Source: Zopfochytrium polystomum (taxonomy: Eukaryota; Chytridiomycota; Chytridiomycetes; Chytridiales; Chytridiaceae). Taken from it: a stretch of 64,000 nt of DNA. Shown one piece after another: positions 32,806-43,400 of this stretch (its first letter is position 1; the number at the start of each line of letters is the position of its first letter). The position numbers and the translations under genes are program-made. Location: NCBI GenBank assembly GCA_025765615.1, contig JAIVFJ010000260.1:1-64000 (forward strand), written 5' to 3'. The notes below the pieces were generated by a model that was given only the letters and a program-made list of their open reading frames with translations, was not told the origin of the DNA and ran no database searches.

Positions 32806-35678
32806 TTAAGCGTTGATGGTCAAACCAGCGGTGGTCTGGTTGTAGTTCAAGGGCACCGCAAAGCCTGCTCCAGCCGCTCCACCCAGCACTCCCCCGAGCG
32901 TGACGCGAACCGAAACTATCAGTGACCCGGCCGCAAAGCTCTGCAGCAGAGCGCGGTTCGTGTTCAATCCGTTCTGTCCGATCAGGTTCAGGTTGGTCGT
33001 CACCGTGGTGGTGGCGTTGGACTTCGCCGGCACCGACAGACCTTCGTAGGCGGCAGCTGTTCCCGAGGGAGTTGTGGAGACCTCGATCAAACCAATGTCG
33101 GTGGACACGGTCGTTACGGGATCCACCCACGTCACCGTGCCGTTCGTCAACGAAGTGAGCGAAAGAGTGGTGTCGAACGGGTTGAACAGGGTCATCGTGG
33201 TGCGTCCAGTGGCGTTGAAGAACGAGTTCAACGAAACGTCAAGCCTCGCCTGCTTCACAACTGTGTCCGTGTTCACCGGAATCTGGAGCGAGTCGATAGA
33301 CACGTTTGAAAGGGCGGCGTTAAGCGCGCGGTTTGTTCCTGCGGAACCAGAGTAGCCAGCAAGCGTCAGCGGGACAGTTTGCGACGTCAGGAAACGCGAA
33401 AGCAAATCCGAAACGGCTGTTTGGCTGGCCGCCGTTGGATTGCTAATCGCAATGGTAGAATTGAATGTGGTTGCGGTGCTCCGAGGCAGAGTAAGAGCCG
33501 TTATGGAAAGGTTACCGACTGTGGTGCCAGCAGAAAGTGGGTAGTTCACATTCAGGTTCACAGCGCCCATCGTGAGGAGCGTGGTGGACGGGTTGGTCAA
33601 CGTGAGCGAAGACGTAACAAATAGCGTGGTCGGGTTTCCACCGGTTACTTGGAATAACGGGATGGCAGAACCCGTTTTAAATCCCTTCAACGGTTCAACG
33701 CCGTACTGAGTGGTCCTGTTGGCAGTCGGCAAAGGGATTTTTAAGAGAGCAATTTGGCCGATTTTGGTCGATAAGGTATAGTTGCTAAGACCGTCTACCC
33801 CGAGGTTGACAGTGCTGTTGCTGTTGATAATGTCCACGACCCAGTTCTGGTACGCAGTGTAGGAGTCGTTTACAACCAACTGCTTTGGTGCAAGTGACGA
33901 AATGATGGAGCTTCGGTTGCTTCCAGCTGGTGGGGGCCATGATCCGGTGGAATTCGCTTCGGCACCAACCCTTTGCCCCACATTGTCCTTGTAGGTCAAA
34001 TTCAAGCCACTGGTGACGCTTACGACATCGAAGGGGAAGTTGAATTTGAATCCAAAGTTGGTTGTGGCATTGTCGAAGCCCAATAGCGGAAGGTTGTCAG
34101 TTGCCGTTGTGAAGTCAAGGGATGGTCTCGCCAGCTCAAGCGACTGAACAAAGCTATTTGCAGAATCGGTAGGAATGAAGGGAAGAGTCAGGTTGAAAGA
34201 TTGGAGAGCTTCATTGATCCAATCAATTGTCGGAATTTTGGAGCCGAAGTCGGTTTGAACAAGACCCGTCAACGCAAGGCTGTAGTTCTTGCTCCCAAGG
34301 AACGTGTTAAAGAGGGACGTGATCAATTCCTTCGTGTTGCCCCCGTTTTTATCGATTGGGTCGATTGCTCCAATGAAAGGGAAAGGATTAGCGCCCGTTT
34401 TAAGACTCCAGCTGTGAACAATAGCACCACCGACAGTGGTGAGGGAAGAGTTTGTTGCACTGTCGGTCACGTTAACGAGACCGTTGGCAGGGAGCGACAG
34501 GTTGAATCGACAATCGCCCAAGTCAAGAGTGAATGGAGATGGATTGTTAATCAGAACCGTGAGATTCGCCTTGATGCCCGTAAATGGATCCGTGGCGTTA
34601 TCCAAAAGATCCCAAGCGACAACACCGCTGCCAGCGAATTGGTTGATTCCATTGAAACCGAAACCCTTGTTCGAGATTGTTCCACTCACGAAGATTCCTC
34701 CGAACACCTTAACCTCAACGGCGGAGTTCAAGGCGAGATCAAGGCGGTCGCGAATGAAGAGATCCTTCGCAAAGTCGCCAAGAGCAGTGCCGGAAGCATA
34801 CGTCGCAGGGAAGCTCGAACTGAAGGTGGCAGTGCCATCCGAGTTGATGCCGATGTTACCGGGGTTGTTGATAGTGAAGACCTTGGTTCCATTATAAGTA
34901 ACGTCAATGTCGGATGTGAACCTCAACCACTGAGTGAAACTGGCAAAGCCCGAAAATTGCGAGTCAAGGGCAATAGTAAAACTCGAGGTCGTCGGCGCGC
35001 TCAATTGAACGGAGTTGACACCGAACGATGAATTGTTGATGGCGAGCTCTGCGAGTGTGGATATGCCAGCGTTAGGAAATTGCTGTCCCCAAGCCGAAGA
35101 CAGTACGGAGATATACTTACGCACGACACGAGGAAGAATAACCCAAATGACGACGGGAATCATGACAGCGGCAATGATGAAGACAATACCAGCGCAGACG
35201 AAGCATACAATCCTCCTACGACGGGTCCAAAACGTCCGCTTCACACCCTGGCCTGGCGTCAGCTGCGAAGACGACTGCACCTGGCCGCCCGAACCCGAGC
35301 CTGATGAGGACGTGGCAGCAGCAGCGGCGCTGCCGCCCAGGCCTGGGTACGGCTCAGCCCTCCGGCGAGGGGTGGAGGGAGTCTTTCCAGTGTCTGACGA
35401 GGAGGCCAGCGCCGGCTGCGATGGTGGCTGCGAAGCCGGCTGCGATGCGCTGTACCCCGATTCCGAGCCGCCATAGGAGGCCTCTGTAGGCGCAAAGGAG
35501 TCTGAAGAAGGTGGATGGCGGTCGTAAGTGGGAGAAACGGAAGTGATGATGAGAGGCAAGGCTGGAAGGAATGCTTGCTACTTATCACAGAACGTCCATC
35601 CTCCAGAGCCAGCACACCTCCCTCCCCCATCCCACTCGACATCCCACTTCAGCACGTACCAGGATTCCTGGAAGCCAT
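32806..35678 (-). CDS. DUF3712/LEA-type single-pass membrane protein, about 880 residues
   Basis: Exons are 35678-35660 (start MASRNP), 35501-35121 and 35048-32806. A Ser/Pro/Gln-rich cytosolic N-terminus of about 110 residues ends in a basic patch (WTRRRR) and one membrane helix (VCFVCAGIVFIIAAVMIPVV). The large outer part has repeated beta-sandwich units of the late-embryogenesis/DUF3712 kind, with many N-x-S/T sites (AINNSSFGVNSVQL, TDIDVTYNGTKVF-like strands, SNYTLSTKIGQIALLKIPLP). Fungal members are thought to sit in the plasma membrane or vacuole; the role is unknown. Intron 2 is 72 nt with no stop, so unspliced RNA would stay in frame. Splicing restores the family's PRVVQLAINNSS join. 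The gene is intact. Confidence 0.82.
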
Positions 35679-36628
35679 GGCGATGATTAAGAGAGCGTCA
35701 GCGATCCGCCAGAGGGTCTGCGGTCAACAGAAGGTCGAGGGCGAATCGGGAGATGCAAGTCTACGCAGGGACCGTGTGGGTGAGCGGTTGCCCTGTCTTC
35801 TAGGTGTAACTGGAGGGGCAGTGGGTGGGGAGTAGAAGGGATTTTTGAATATGAAAAAGGAAGTGGGGGGGTTTGCTCGGATTCCTTTGGCGCTTCAGCG
35901 TCGCGCGATGCCGGCAACCGTTGCTGTCAGTCTGTTTCTCCTTTCCCCCTCTTCCTTCTCTTTTTTTTTTTTTTTTTGTCGTTTTCCCCAAAACGGGAAG
36001 AGAAAGGAAAGGAATTAGGTGAAAATGTGGAGACAGAAAATTTTTTCTCCGCGTGTTGTCTTTCCCAAGTGAGTCCTTTCCTGACTGCGCAACACTGCCC
36101 AGAGGAGGAGTGAGTAAAAGTGTGGAGAGACATCCAGACAGACTGATAGACAGACAGCCGCCCAATCAGAAAGAAAGGAAAGAAAGCGATGGCAACAAAA
36201 AACAAGGTTTGTTGCGCAACCAAATTGGAGTGAGAGCGGTAGTGACGAAATGTATTCTCCTCGTCATCGTCCAGAGGTGGGCACCCACTGGAAGTGCACC
36301 GACCTGGGCTGGGAGGGAGGGGTCCCCTTGCGCAGCGCGTTGTCCCGAAAATGAAAATAATAATGACGAGAACTAAGCAATGTCCAGAAAATTTGGCCTT
36401 GTCCAAACCCTCCTTTGAACCAAAAATGCGGAAAATGGAACCTAAATATTCCACCCAATGAAGTCATAAAAAAATGAGAGCAAGAAAAGTGTAGAAAGGG
36501 AACGGCCACATCCAGAATCCCCCCAGTGAGTGACAAAAAGACTCCCCTTGAACCAACTTTCTTTCTTTTTCCGCTTTTTCGTTCTTTGTTGCTTTTACAT
36601 ATAATCTGAATGAGAGACAGTTGCTTTT
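35679..36628. other. Intergenic between the DUF3712-type gene and the MULE remnant
   Basis: Contains a T run near 35960 and no recognised gene. Terminal inverted repeats of the MULE element may lie here, but I could not define them by eye. Confidence 0.45.
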
Positions 36629-36826
36629 ATGGAAGACAAGGGACAGATGATCCAGACAGCCCCTCCAGACAATATCGTCTTGAAACCAGACGGAGCGGGT
36701 CAAGTACATGACACACCATGCAATCGAGAACAGTTACCATGTGAAGATCACGAACAGCGGTGCCAATAGGGTGCAGATCAATTGCATGCAAGGTGGAAGC
36801 TATCAAAAACGTGACTATCGACCAGG

Positions 36827-37179
36827 TGTCAGGAACAGGGCAGGACAGGACAAGGCAGACAAGGAACTGAGAGGAGTGATGATTGTATTGGAAACAATAA
36901 TTCACTTGAGGGATGGGACAGGTCCCCCATCCCCCTTTTATACCTTTTGAGAGTGTTCCTTGTCAAGACTCCAAGAAAGTTCCAGAAAGAGCAATTAGTA
37001 ATGCAATGATACCAATGATACCAATGACAACAAGACAAGTCAGGAAAGCAAAGAAGGTTCCAGAAGGTTCCACAAGGTTCCATGAAGGAATGTTCTAGAA
37101 GGTTCCAGAAGGTTCAAGAAGGTTCCATGAAGGAATGTTCTAGAAGGTTCCAGAGGTTTCCAGAGGGTGATTCATAACA
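36827..37179 (-). repeat. 3' LTR of the outer Ty3 element
   Basis: 353 bp, TGT...ACA ends. It shares four diagnostic bases with the LTR at 44964-45316 and differs from it at one visible position. It is preceded (sense) by the polypurine tract at 37180-37194. Confidence 0.92.
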
Positions 37180-37284
37180 TCATCTCCCCCTTTTAGGCCT
37201 CTTCTGCAACTTGGTGGGGTACCTGGTCTTGAACTCGAGCAGAAGGTCTTGGCAGTGAGTGAGGTTTGACTCAGGCTCCCAGGT

Positions 37285-37637
37285 TGTCAGGAACAGGGCA
37301 GGACAGGACAAGGCAGACAAGGAACTGAGAGGAGTGATGATTGTATTGGAAACAATAATTCACTTGAGGGATGGGACAGGTCCCCCATCCCCCTTTTATA
37401 CCTTTTGAGAGTCTTCCTTGTCAAGACTCAAAGAAAGTTCCAGAAAGAGCAATTAGTAATACAATGATACCAATGATACCAATGACAACAAGACAAGTCA
37501 GGAAAGCAAAGAAGGTTCCAGAAGGTTCCACAAGGTTCCATGAAGGAATGTTCTAGAAGGTTCCAGAAGGTTCCAGAAGGTTCCATGAAGGAATGTTCTA
37601 GAATGTTCCAGAGGTTTCCAGAGGGTGATTCATAACA
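37285..37637 (-). repeat. 3' LTR of the nested element
   Basis: 353 bp, apparently identical to 40112-40464, with TGT...ACA ends and the heat-shock-element array at 37511-37623. Confidence 0.92.
37511..37623 (-). promoter_or_regulatory. Heat-shock-element array in the LTR U3 (repeated in all four LTRs)
   Basis: Units of GAA, TTC or close variants start every 5 bp from 37511 to 37621, about 23 pentamers in one register. The best run, at 37551-37583, is seven perfect alternating units (TTC-GAA-TTC-GAA-TTC-GAA-TTC with 2-bp spacers). Equivalent arrays lie at 37053-37165, 40338-40450 and 45190-45302. In the sense direction the array precedes the TATAAAA box by about 110 bp. Eukaryotic HSF trimers bind exactly this repeat. 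Confidence 0.75.
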
Positions 37638-39232
37638 TCATCTCCCCCTTTTAGGCCTCTTCTGCAACTTGGTGGGGTACCTGGTCTTGAACTTGAGCAG
37701 AAGGTCTTGGCAGTGAGTGAGGTTTGACTCAGGTCCCAGGTGTTGTCAGCATCTGAGTAACCCTTCCACTTAACAAGGAACTTGAGTGTCCTTCCAAACC
37801 ACTTGGCATCTAAGATTTGTTCAACCTCAAATTCCTCTTCACCTTCTACCTCAACTGGAGGAGGAGGAGGAACAACTCTGCCTGGAATGGAATTGGCCAC
37901 AAACTTCTCCAAAAGGCTGACATGGAAAACTGGGTGGATCTTCATGGATGCAGGGAGATCCAGCTTGAAGGTGACTGGATTGATTTGCTCCAAGATCTTG
38001 AAAGGTCTCAACTTGAGGTTGTCTAGCTTGGGACTTGGTCTTTTGGACTGCAAGTTCTTCCTCATGCCTGGCCAGTAAAAGTCTCTGGAAACAAGCTCAT
38101 ATGTCTTGTGCTCTCCTGGGTGTCCAGCTGTTGCTGCATCATGCCTTGTCTTGAGTATCTCAAGTTTTTCCTCTTCTTGGCTGATTTGAATCTTGTGAGG
38201 CTTGGGGTCCTTGGAAATAGCATGGGCCCACACACTGTCAGGAAGCAGTGAAAGGTGTGTCTTGGGTGGTGGGGTGAAACCATCTCCCCCTTCAGGTGCA
38301 AGGTCTGTCCTTCTGTGCTCATCAGCAGTGGGGCTTGAATTGTTGACTGGGAACTGTGATTCTTGAATCTTTGACTGAGGGTTCTGTTCTTGGCAAAGAC
38401 TGTGAGCTGTGGAGCTTGAATCTTGAATTTGGACTGTGAACTGTGGTACTTGAAGCTTTGACTGTGGGTTCTGTGAACTACAGACTTGGCCATGACTGTG
38501 AGCTCTATGAGCTGTGCTGGAATCTTGACTATGAACTGTGAACTGTGAAACTTGAATCTTGGCTGGGATCTGTGAGCTGCAGGCTGATACTGGAGCTGTC
38601 ATTTGTGGTTGACCTTGGATACTAGGCTGAGAGCCTTGAATCAGGGACTTGAGAGCATGAGACTTGGAGGCTTGACTTGAGTTTTGGGTGACTGTTCCAA
38701 TTGGTGGAGGTTGGACTTGACCAGTGACCCAATCAATGGCAGGGTTCTGGGCTTGCAGCCATGGTAATCCCAGGATGACAGAGAATGTGGGTGAGCCAAG
38801 ATCCAATACTTCCAGGTTGACCATGGATGGTGGAAAGTCTTGGATGTGGAGGTTTAGCTTGGTTTCATGGCTGATTTCCTTGAACAGAGCATGATTGGCA
38901 AAGTGGACCTTGAGGGGTGTGGATTTCTTGATCGTAGGAATGGCACAAGACTTGGCAAGGGTGGCATCAATGATGTTGCAGGATGATCCAGAGTCTATAA
39001 GGGCCTTGGTTGTGATGGTTGACTTGGGTGAGAGTTGAATCTTGACATCCATGGTGAGTTGGTGGGGCTTGGAATCTGAGGTGTTTGTGGTGCTGGTGGT
39101 GGTGATGAAACAGGGGCAGCTTGGAGGAGGGTCCAGGGAATTGCCCCTCAGTGAGCCTGGACCTGGGAGTTTGGGTGCTTCTTCCTTGGGCAGTCCTTGA
39201 CAGCATGCTCCTTGGAGCCACAGTAAAAACAC
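37638..39232 (-). pseudogene. Nested element pol remnant (protease, zinc-finger part of integrase, chromodomain)
   Basis: One open frame of about 530 residues starts inside gag in the -1 frame. It has the protease motif (ALIDSGSSCNIID), jumps at a deletion to the RNase H/integrase border (TDLAPEGG), keeps part of the integrase zinc finger (HDAATAGHPGEHKTYELV, YWPGMRK) and jumps again to the C-terminal SH3-like part and chromodomain (LKFLVKWKGYSDADNTW). RT, RNase H and the integrase DDE core are absent. One base is missing in the chromodomain compared with the outer element (GGGACC versus GGGAGCC near 37737), so its end is out of frame. Confidence 0.85.
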
Positions 39233-40071
39233 AGTCCCTGCTGGGCCCTCCTTGTTTTCTCCTCTTGGCTCAGAGGACCCTTAGGAAGTGTCTCAACTGC
39301 ATCCACTTGCATGGGTTCAGGAACTGTGAGAGCTTGAGGAACTGGGGTAGGTCTTGATGTAGTTCCTACTTGTCTTTGCTTCAGCCTCTTGGAGTAGAGT
39401 CTGTTGTCAATCTTGATGGCAAGGAGAATGTACTCTTCCAAGGTCTCAGGGATGTGCAGAGACTGGGAGAGCATGTCTTGGATAGACTCATGGAGACCAT
39501 CATGGTACAGCTCCATCAGAGCTGCATCATTGTATCCAGAGTCTCTGGCTAGTTGCTTGAATTGGTTGGTGTAGGCCACACAAGATTGCTTTCCTTGCTT
39601 GATATGCTTGAGCTTGGATCTTGCTGTCCAAGATGCGTAGGGGTCACCAAAGGTAGCTTCCAGCCCCTCCCAGAGCTCTTGCAGGGTGGTGGGTGTGCTT
39701 GGGAGAGATCTGTACCCTGATTGAGCTTGACCAGACAGGAGGGTGCTTGTGAAAAGAACCTTGACTTGCTCACTGGGAAATCTTGAAGGTTGGAGAAGGA
39801 TGACATTCTCCACAGTGGCCATGAAGTTCCTAAGGTCTTTGGCCAGCCCAGTGAACTTGTCAGGGCTGGGAACCTTGGGCTCTCTTGCTTGGTTGGCTTG
39901 AGGCAGGGGAAGAGCTTGATGTTCTTGTTGGTGAAGTTGTTGTTGAAGCTGGTGCTGCTGGTGAAGGACTTGTTCTTGAAGTTGGTGCGTCTGTCTTGAG
40001 AGGGCTTGTAATTGGTCCATCAAGGCTTGGAAGGCAGTTGCATCAGGGAAGGTGTTGTTTGGGTCAGACAT
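39148..40071 (-). CDS. gag: Gag polyprotein of the nested Ty3 element
   Basis: 307 residues, matching the outer element's Gag by eye. A Gln/His-rich coiled coil at about residues 15-60 is followed by a retrotransposon Gag core (DLRNFMATVENVILLQPSRF, ELWEGLEATFGDPYASWTAR) and a C-terminal CCHC zinc knuckle (CFYCGSKEHAVKDC, about 279-292). It forms the cytoplasmic particle that packages element RNA. An intact gag in an element without RT means it can still build particles and might interfere with or parasitise the full copy. Confidence 0.88.
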   Translation of the reverse strand: MSDPNNTFPDATAFQALMDQLQALSRQTHQLQEQVLHQQHQLQQQLHQQEHQALPLPQANQAREPKVPSPDKFTGLAKDLRNFMATVENVILLQPSRFPSEQVKVLFTSTLLSGQAQSGYRSLPSTPTTLQELWEGLEATFGDPYASWTARSKLKHIKQGKQSCVAYTNQFKQLARDSGYNDAALMELYHDGLHESIQDMLSQSLHIPETLEEYILLAIKIDNRLYSKRLKQRQVGTTSRPTPVPQALTVPEPMQVDAVETLPKGPLSQEEKTRRAQQGLCFYCGSKEHAVKDCPRKKHPNSQVQAH

Positions 40072-40111
40072 GATGGCAGAGAGTAGTAGGAGAGGGTGAA
40101 GTGAATTATGA

Positions 40112-40464
40112 TGTCAGGAACAGGGCAGGACAGGACAAGGCAGACAAGGAACTGAGAGGAGTGATGATTGTATTGGAAACAATAATTCACTTGAGGGATG
40201 GGACAGGTCCCCCATCCCCCTTTTATACCTTTTGAGAGTCTTCCTTGTCAAGACTCAAAGAAAGTTCCAGAAAGAGCAATTAGTAATACAATGATACCAA
40301 TGATACCAATGACAACAAGACAAGTCAGGAAAGCAAAGAAGGTTCCAGAAGGTTCCACAAGGTTCCATGAAGGAATGTTCTAGAAGGTTCCAGAAGGTTC
40401 CAGAAGGTTCCATGAAGGAATGTTCTAGAATGTTCCAGAGGTTTCCAGAGGGTGATTCATAACA
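40112..40464 (-). repeat. 5' LTR of the nested element
   Basis: 353 bp. It carries the four bases that distinguish the inner LTR pair (for example GAGAGTCTTCC and AGTAATACAATG on the plus strand). The HSE array is at 40338-40450. Confidence 0.92.
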
Positions 40465-43400
40465 CAGGTGTTGTCAGCATCTGAGTAACCTTTCCACTTA
40501 ACAAGGAACTTGAGTGTTCTTCCAAACCACTTGGCATCCAAGATTTGTTCAACCTCAAATTCCTCTTCACCTTCTACCTCAACTGGAGGAGGAGGAGGAA
40601 CAACTCTGCCTGGAATGGAATTGGCCACAAACTTCTCTAAAAGGCTGACATGGAAAACTGGGTGGATCTTCATGGATGCAGGGAGATCCAGCTTGAAGGT
40701 GACTGGATTGATTTGCTCCAAGATCTTGAAAGGACCCAACTTGAGGTTGTCTAGCTTGGGACTTGGTCTTTTGGTCTGCAAGTTCTTCCTCAGAAGCCAA
40801 ACTTGCTGACCCACAGCAAGGTCATGGTCCATTCTGTGAGTGTTGGCAAATCTTGAGGCATCTTCTTGGGCTTGCTTCAGGGTGGAGTCCAGGAAGGTGC
40901 TGATGATCTTGAGCTTATGTAAGTGTGAAGCCGCAGCAGGAGCTTGGACATTGGATAGGGTCTCTTGTCCCAGAAGATCTCCTCTTGGATTGAAGCCATA
41001 GGTTGCAAAGAAAGGAGATAGCTGGGTGCTTGAGTGGAGAGAATTGTTGAGAGCAAATTCTGCCAGTGGAAGGAGGGTGGGCCAATCATCCTGTTGATAG
41101 CTGACATAGCACCTCAAATACTGCTCCAGAGTCTGGTTTGTTCTTTCTGTTTGTCCATCAGTCTGAGGGTGATAAGCAGTTGACAGTTGAGACTTGATTC
41201 CAAGGGCTGCTGTGAGTGCTTTCCAAAATTGAGATCTGAACTGTGGTCCTCTGTCACTGACAATTGACTGAGGCAGCCCATGGAGCCTGAATATGTGCTG
41301 CAAAAACAGGTCTGCTGTTCCTTGTGCATCTATATTCTCAGTGCAGGGGATGAAATGGGCCAACTTTGTCCTTCTGCAGATGACAACAAGGATAGAGTCA
41401 AATCCATGGGATGGGGGCAGTTTCACAATGAAGTCCATGGATATTGATGACCAAGGGCTGATGGCAATTGGGAGGGGCTCCAGAAGTCCATAGGGCTTGT
41501 GTCTGCTGGATTTGTTTCTTTGACAGGTTTCACAGCTGCTGACATAGTTCTTGATGTACTTCCTCATGCCTGGCCAGTAGAAGTCTCTGGAAACAAGCTC
41601 ATATGTCTTGTGCTCTCCTGGGTGTCCAGCTGTTGCTGCATCATGCCTTGTCTTGAGTATCTCAAGTTTTTCCTCCTCTTGGCTGACTTGAATCTTGTGA
41701 GGCTTGAGGTCCTTGGAAATAGCATGGGCCCACACACTGTCAGGAAGCAATGAAAGGTGTGTCTTGGATGGTGGGGTGAAACCATCTCCCCCTTCAGGTG
41801 CAAGGTCTGTTCTTCTTGACAGGGTATCAGCCACAGTGTTCAGGTGGCCAGGAGAATAGCACAGCTTAAAGTCATACTCAGAGAGCAGTTCAGCCCACCT
41901 GGCATGCCTCTGCTTGAGCAACCTCCTTGCCCTGAAGAAGGTGAGGTTCTTGTGATCAGAATAGACAGAGATGCCTTTAGAACCAGCCAAGTAGTGTCTC
42001 CAGAATTTGAATGCTTCCACAATTGCAAGCAACTCCTTGTCATGGACTGTGTAGTTACACTCAGCACTGTTCAGCTTCCTGGAGTAATATGCCACTGGAT
42101 GCAGAGGAGCAGAGGGGTCCTGAGAGCTTGGCTGGGACAGAACAGCACCGAGGGCATAGTCTGAGGCATCAGTTTCCAAGGTGAAGGGAAGCAAGGGATC
42201 CACATGCTTAAGGAGTGGTGCACTTGTGGTTGCTGTCTTAAGAGCTAGCCAGGCTTGCTCTGCTGCTGGGGTCCATTCAAACTTGGTGGTCTTCTTGGTG
42301 AGATCAGTGAGAGGCTTGGCTATGGCAGAATAGTTGGCAATGAAGGTTCTGTAGAAGTTGCAAAATCCAAGGAAGCTTTGAACATCCTTGATGGAATTTG
42401 GAGCCTTCCATTCAAGAATAGTTTGGATCTTGTCTGGTGCCATGGAGATCCCTTTGTCAGACACAATGAACCCCAAAAACTCAATGGAGGTCTTGTGGAA
42501 TTCGCACTTCTCCAGCTTTGCATAGAGGTGATGCTGTCTGAGTCTCTCCAAGACAGTCTTGACATGTCCCATATGGCTTGCAGTGTCGGACGAAAATACC
42601 AGGATATCATCCAGGTAGACAATGACAAAAAGGTCCAGAATATCCCTGAAGATGTCATTCATCATGCCTTGGAAAATAGCTGGAGCATTGGTAAGTCCAA
42701 AGGGCATGACCAAGTACTCAAAGTGACCGTATTTGCATCTGAAGGCAGTCTTCCATTGATCCTGGGGCTTAATTCTGACCAAATTGTAGGCACCTCTGAG
42801 GTCAATCTTGGAAAATATCCTTGCATGGCTCAGTTTGTCCAGTAATTCAGAGATGAGAGGCAGTGGATAGCGGTTCTTGACTGTCATCTCATTGAGATCT
42901 CTGTAGTCCACGCAGGGTCTCAGCCCCCCATCCTTCTTCTTGACAAAAAAGATGGGAGCTCCAGCTGGTGACTTGGAAGGTTGGATGAATCCCTTGTTCA
43001 GCATTTCTTCAATGTATTCTTGGAGGGCCTTGGCTTCTGGTGGAGAGAGGTGGTACAGTGGCTTGAAAGGTGGGCTGCAAGTTTCATCCTTGAGTGGGAT
43101 TTCACAGTCATAAGGCCTCTGAGCTGGTAGCAGGTCTGCCTTGGTCTTGGAAAACACATCAGCATAAGGGAGATATTCTTTTGGTAGCTTGGATGCCAGC
43201 AAAAGGTCTGATGGGTCCAAGTTCCTGTGCTCTTCAGCAGTGGTGCATGAATTCTTGACTGGGAACTGTGATTCTTGAATCTTTGACTGAGAGTTCTGTT
43301 CTTGGCAAAGACTGTGAGCTGTGGAACTTGAATCTTGAATGTGGACTGTGAACTGTGGTACTTGAATCTTTGACTGTGGGTTCTGTGAACAAGAGTCATG

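Larger units (their letters stand above)
37285..40464 (-). mobile_element. Nested non-autonomous Ty3 deletion derivative
   Basis: LTRs 37285-37637 (3') and 40112-40464 (5') look identical. The target duplication CAGGT (37280-37284 and 40465-40469) lies in the chromodomain coding region of the outer element. It keeps the PBS (40099-40109), an intact gag (40071-39148) and the polypurine tract (37638-37652). Two internal deletions removed reverse transcriptase plus RNase H and then the integrase core; the second junction lies on the 8-bp repeat CTTCCTCA. It could only move with proteins supplied by a full element. Confidence 0.9.

Noticed and set aside
34201..35031. Plus-strand 276-codon frame
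   Set aside because: Antisense shadow of the DUF3712-type gene, with no domain or start context.
37053..37165. CRISPR-like or plain minisatellite repeat
   Set aside because: There are no spacers. The units are 5-bp alternating GAA/TTC in an LTR, so an HSE array fits better.
42255..42845. Plus-strand 196-codon frame in the retrotransposon
   Set aside because: Antisense of the reverse transcriptase region.
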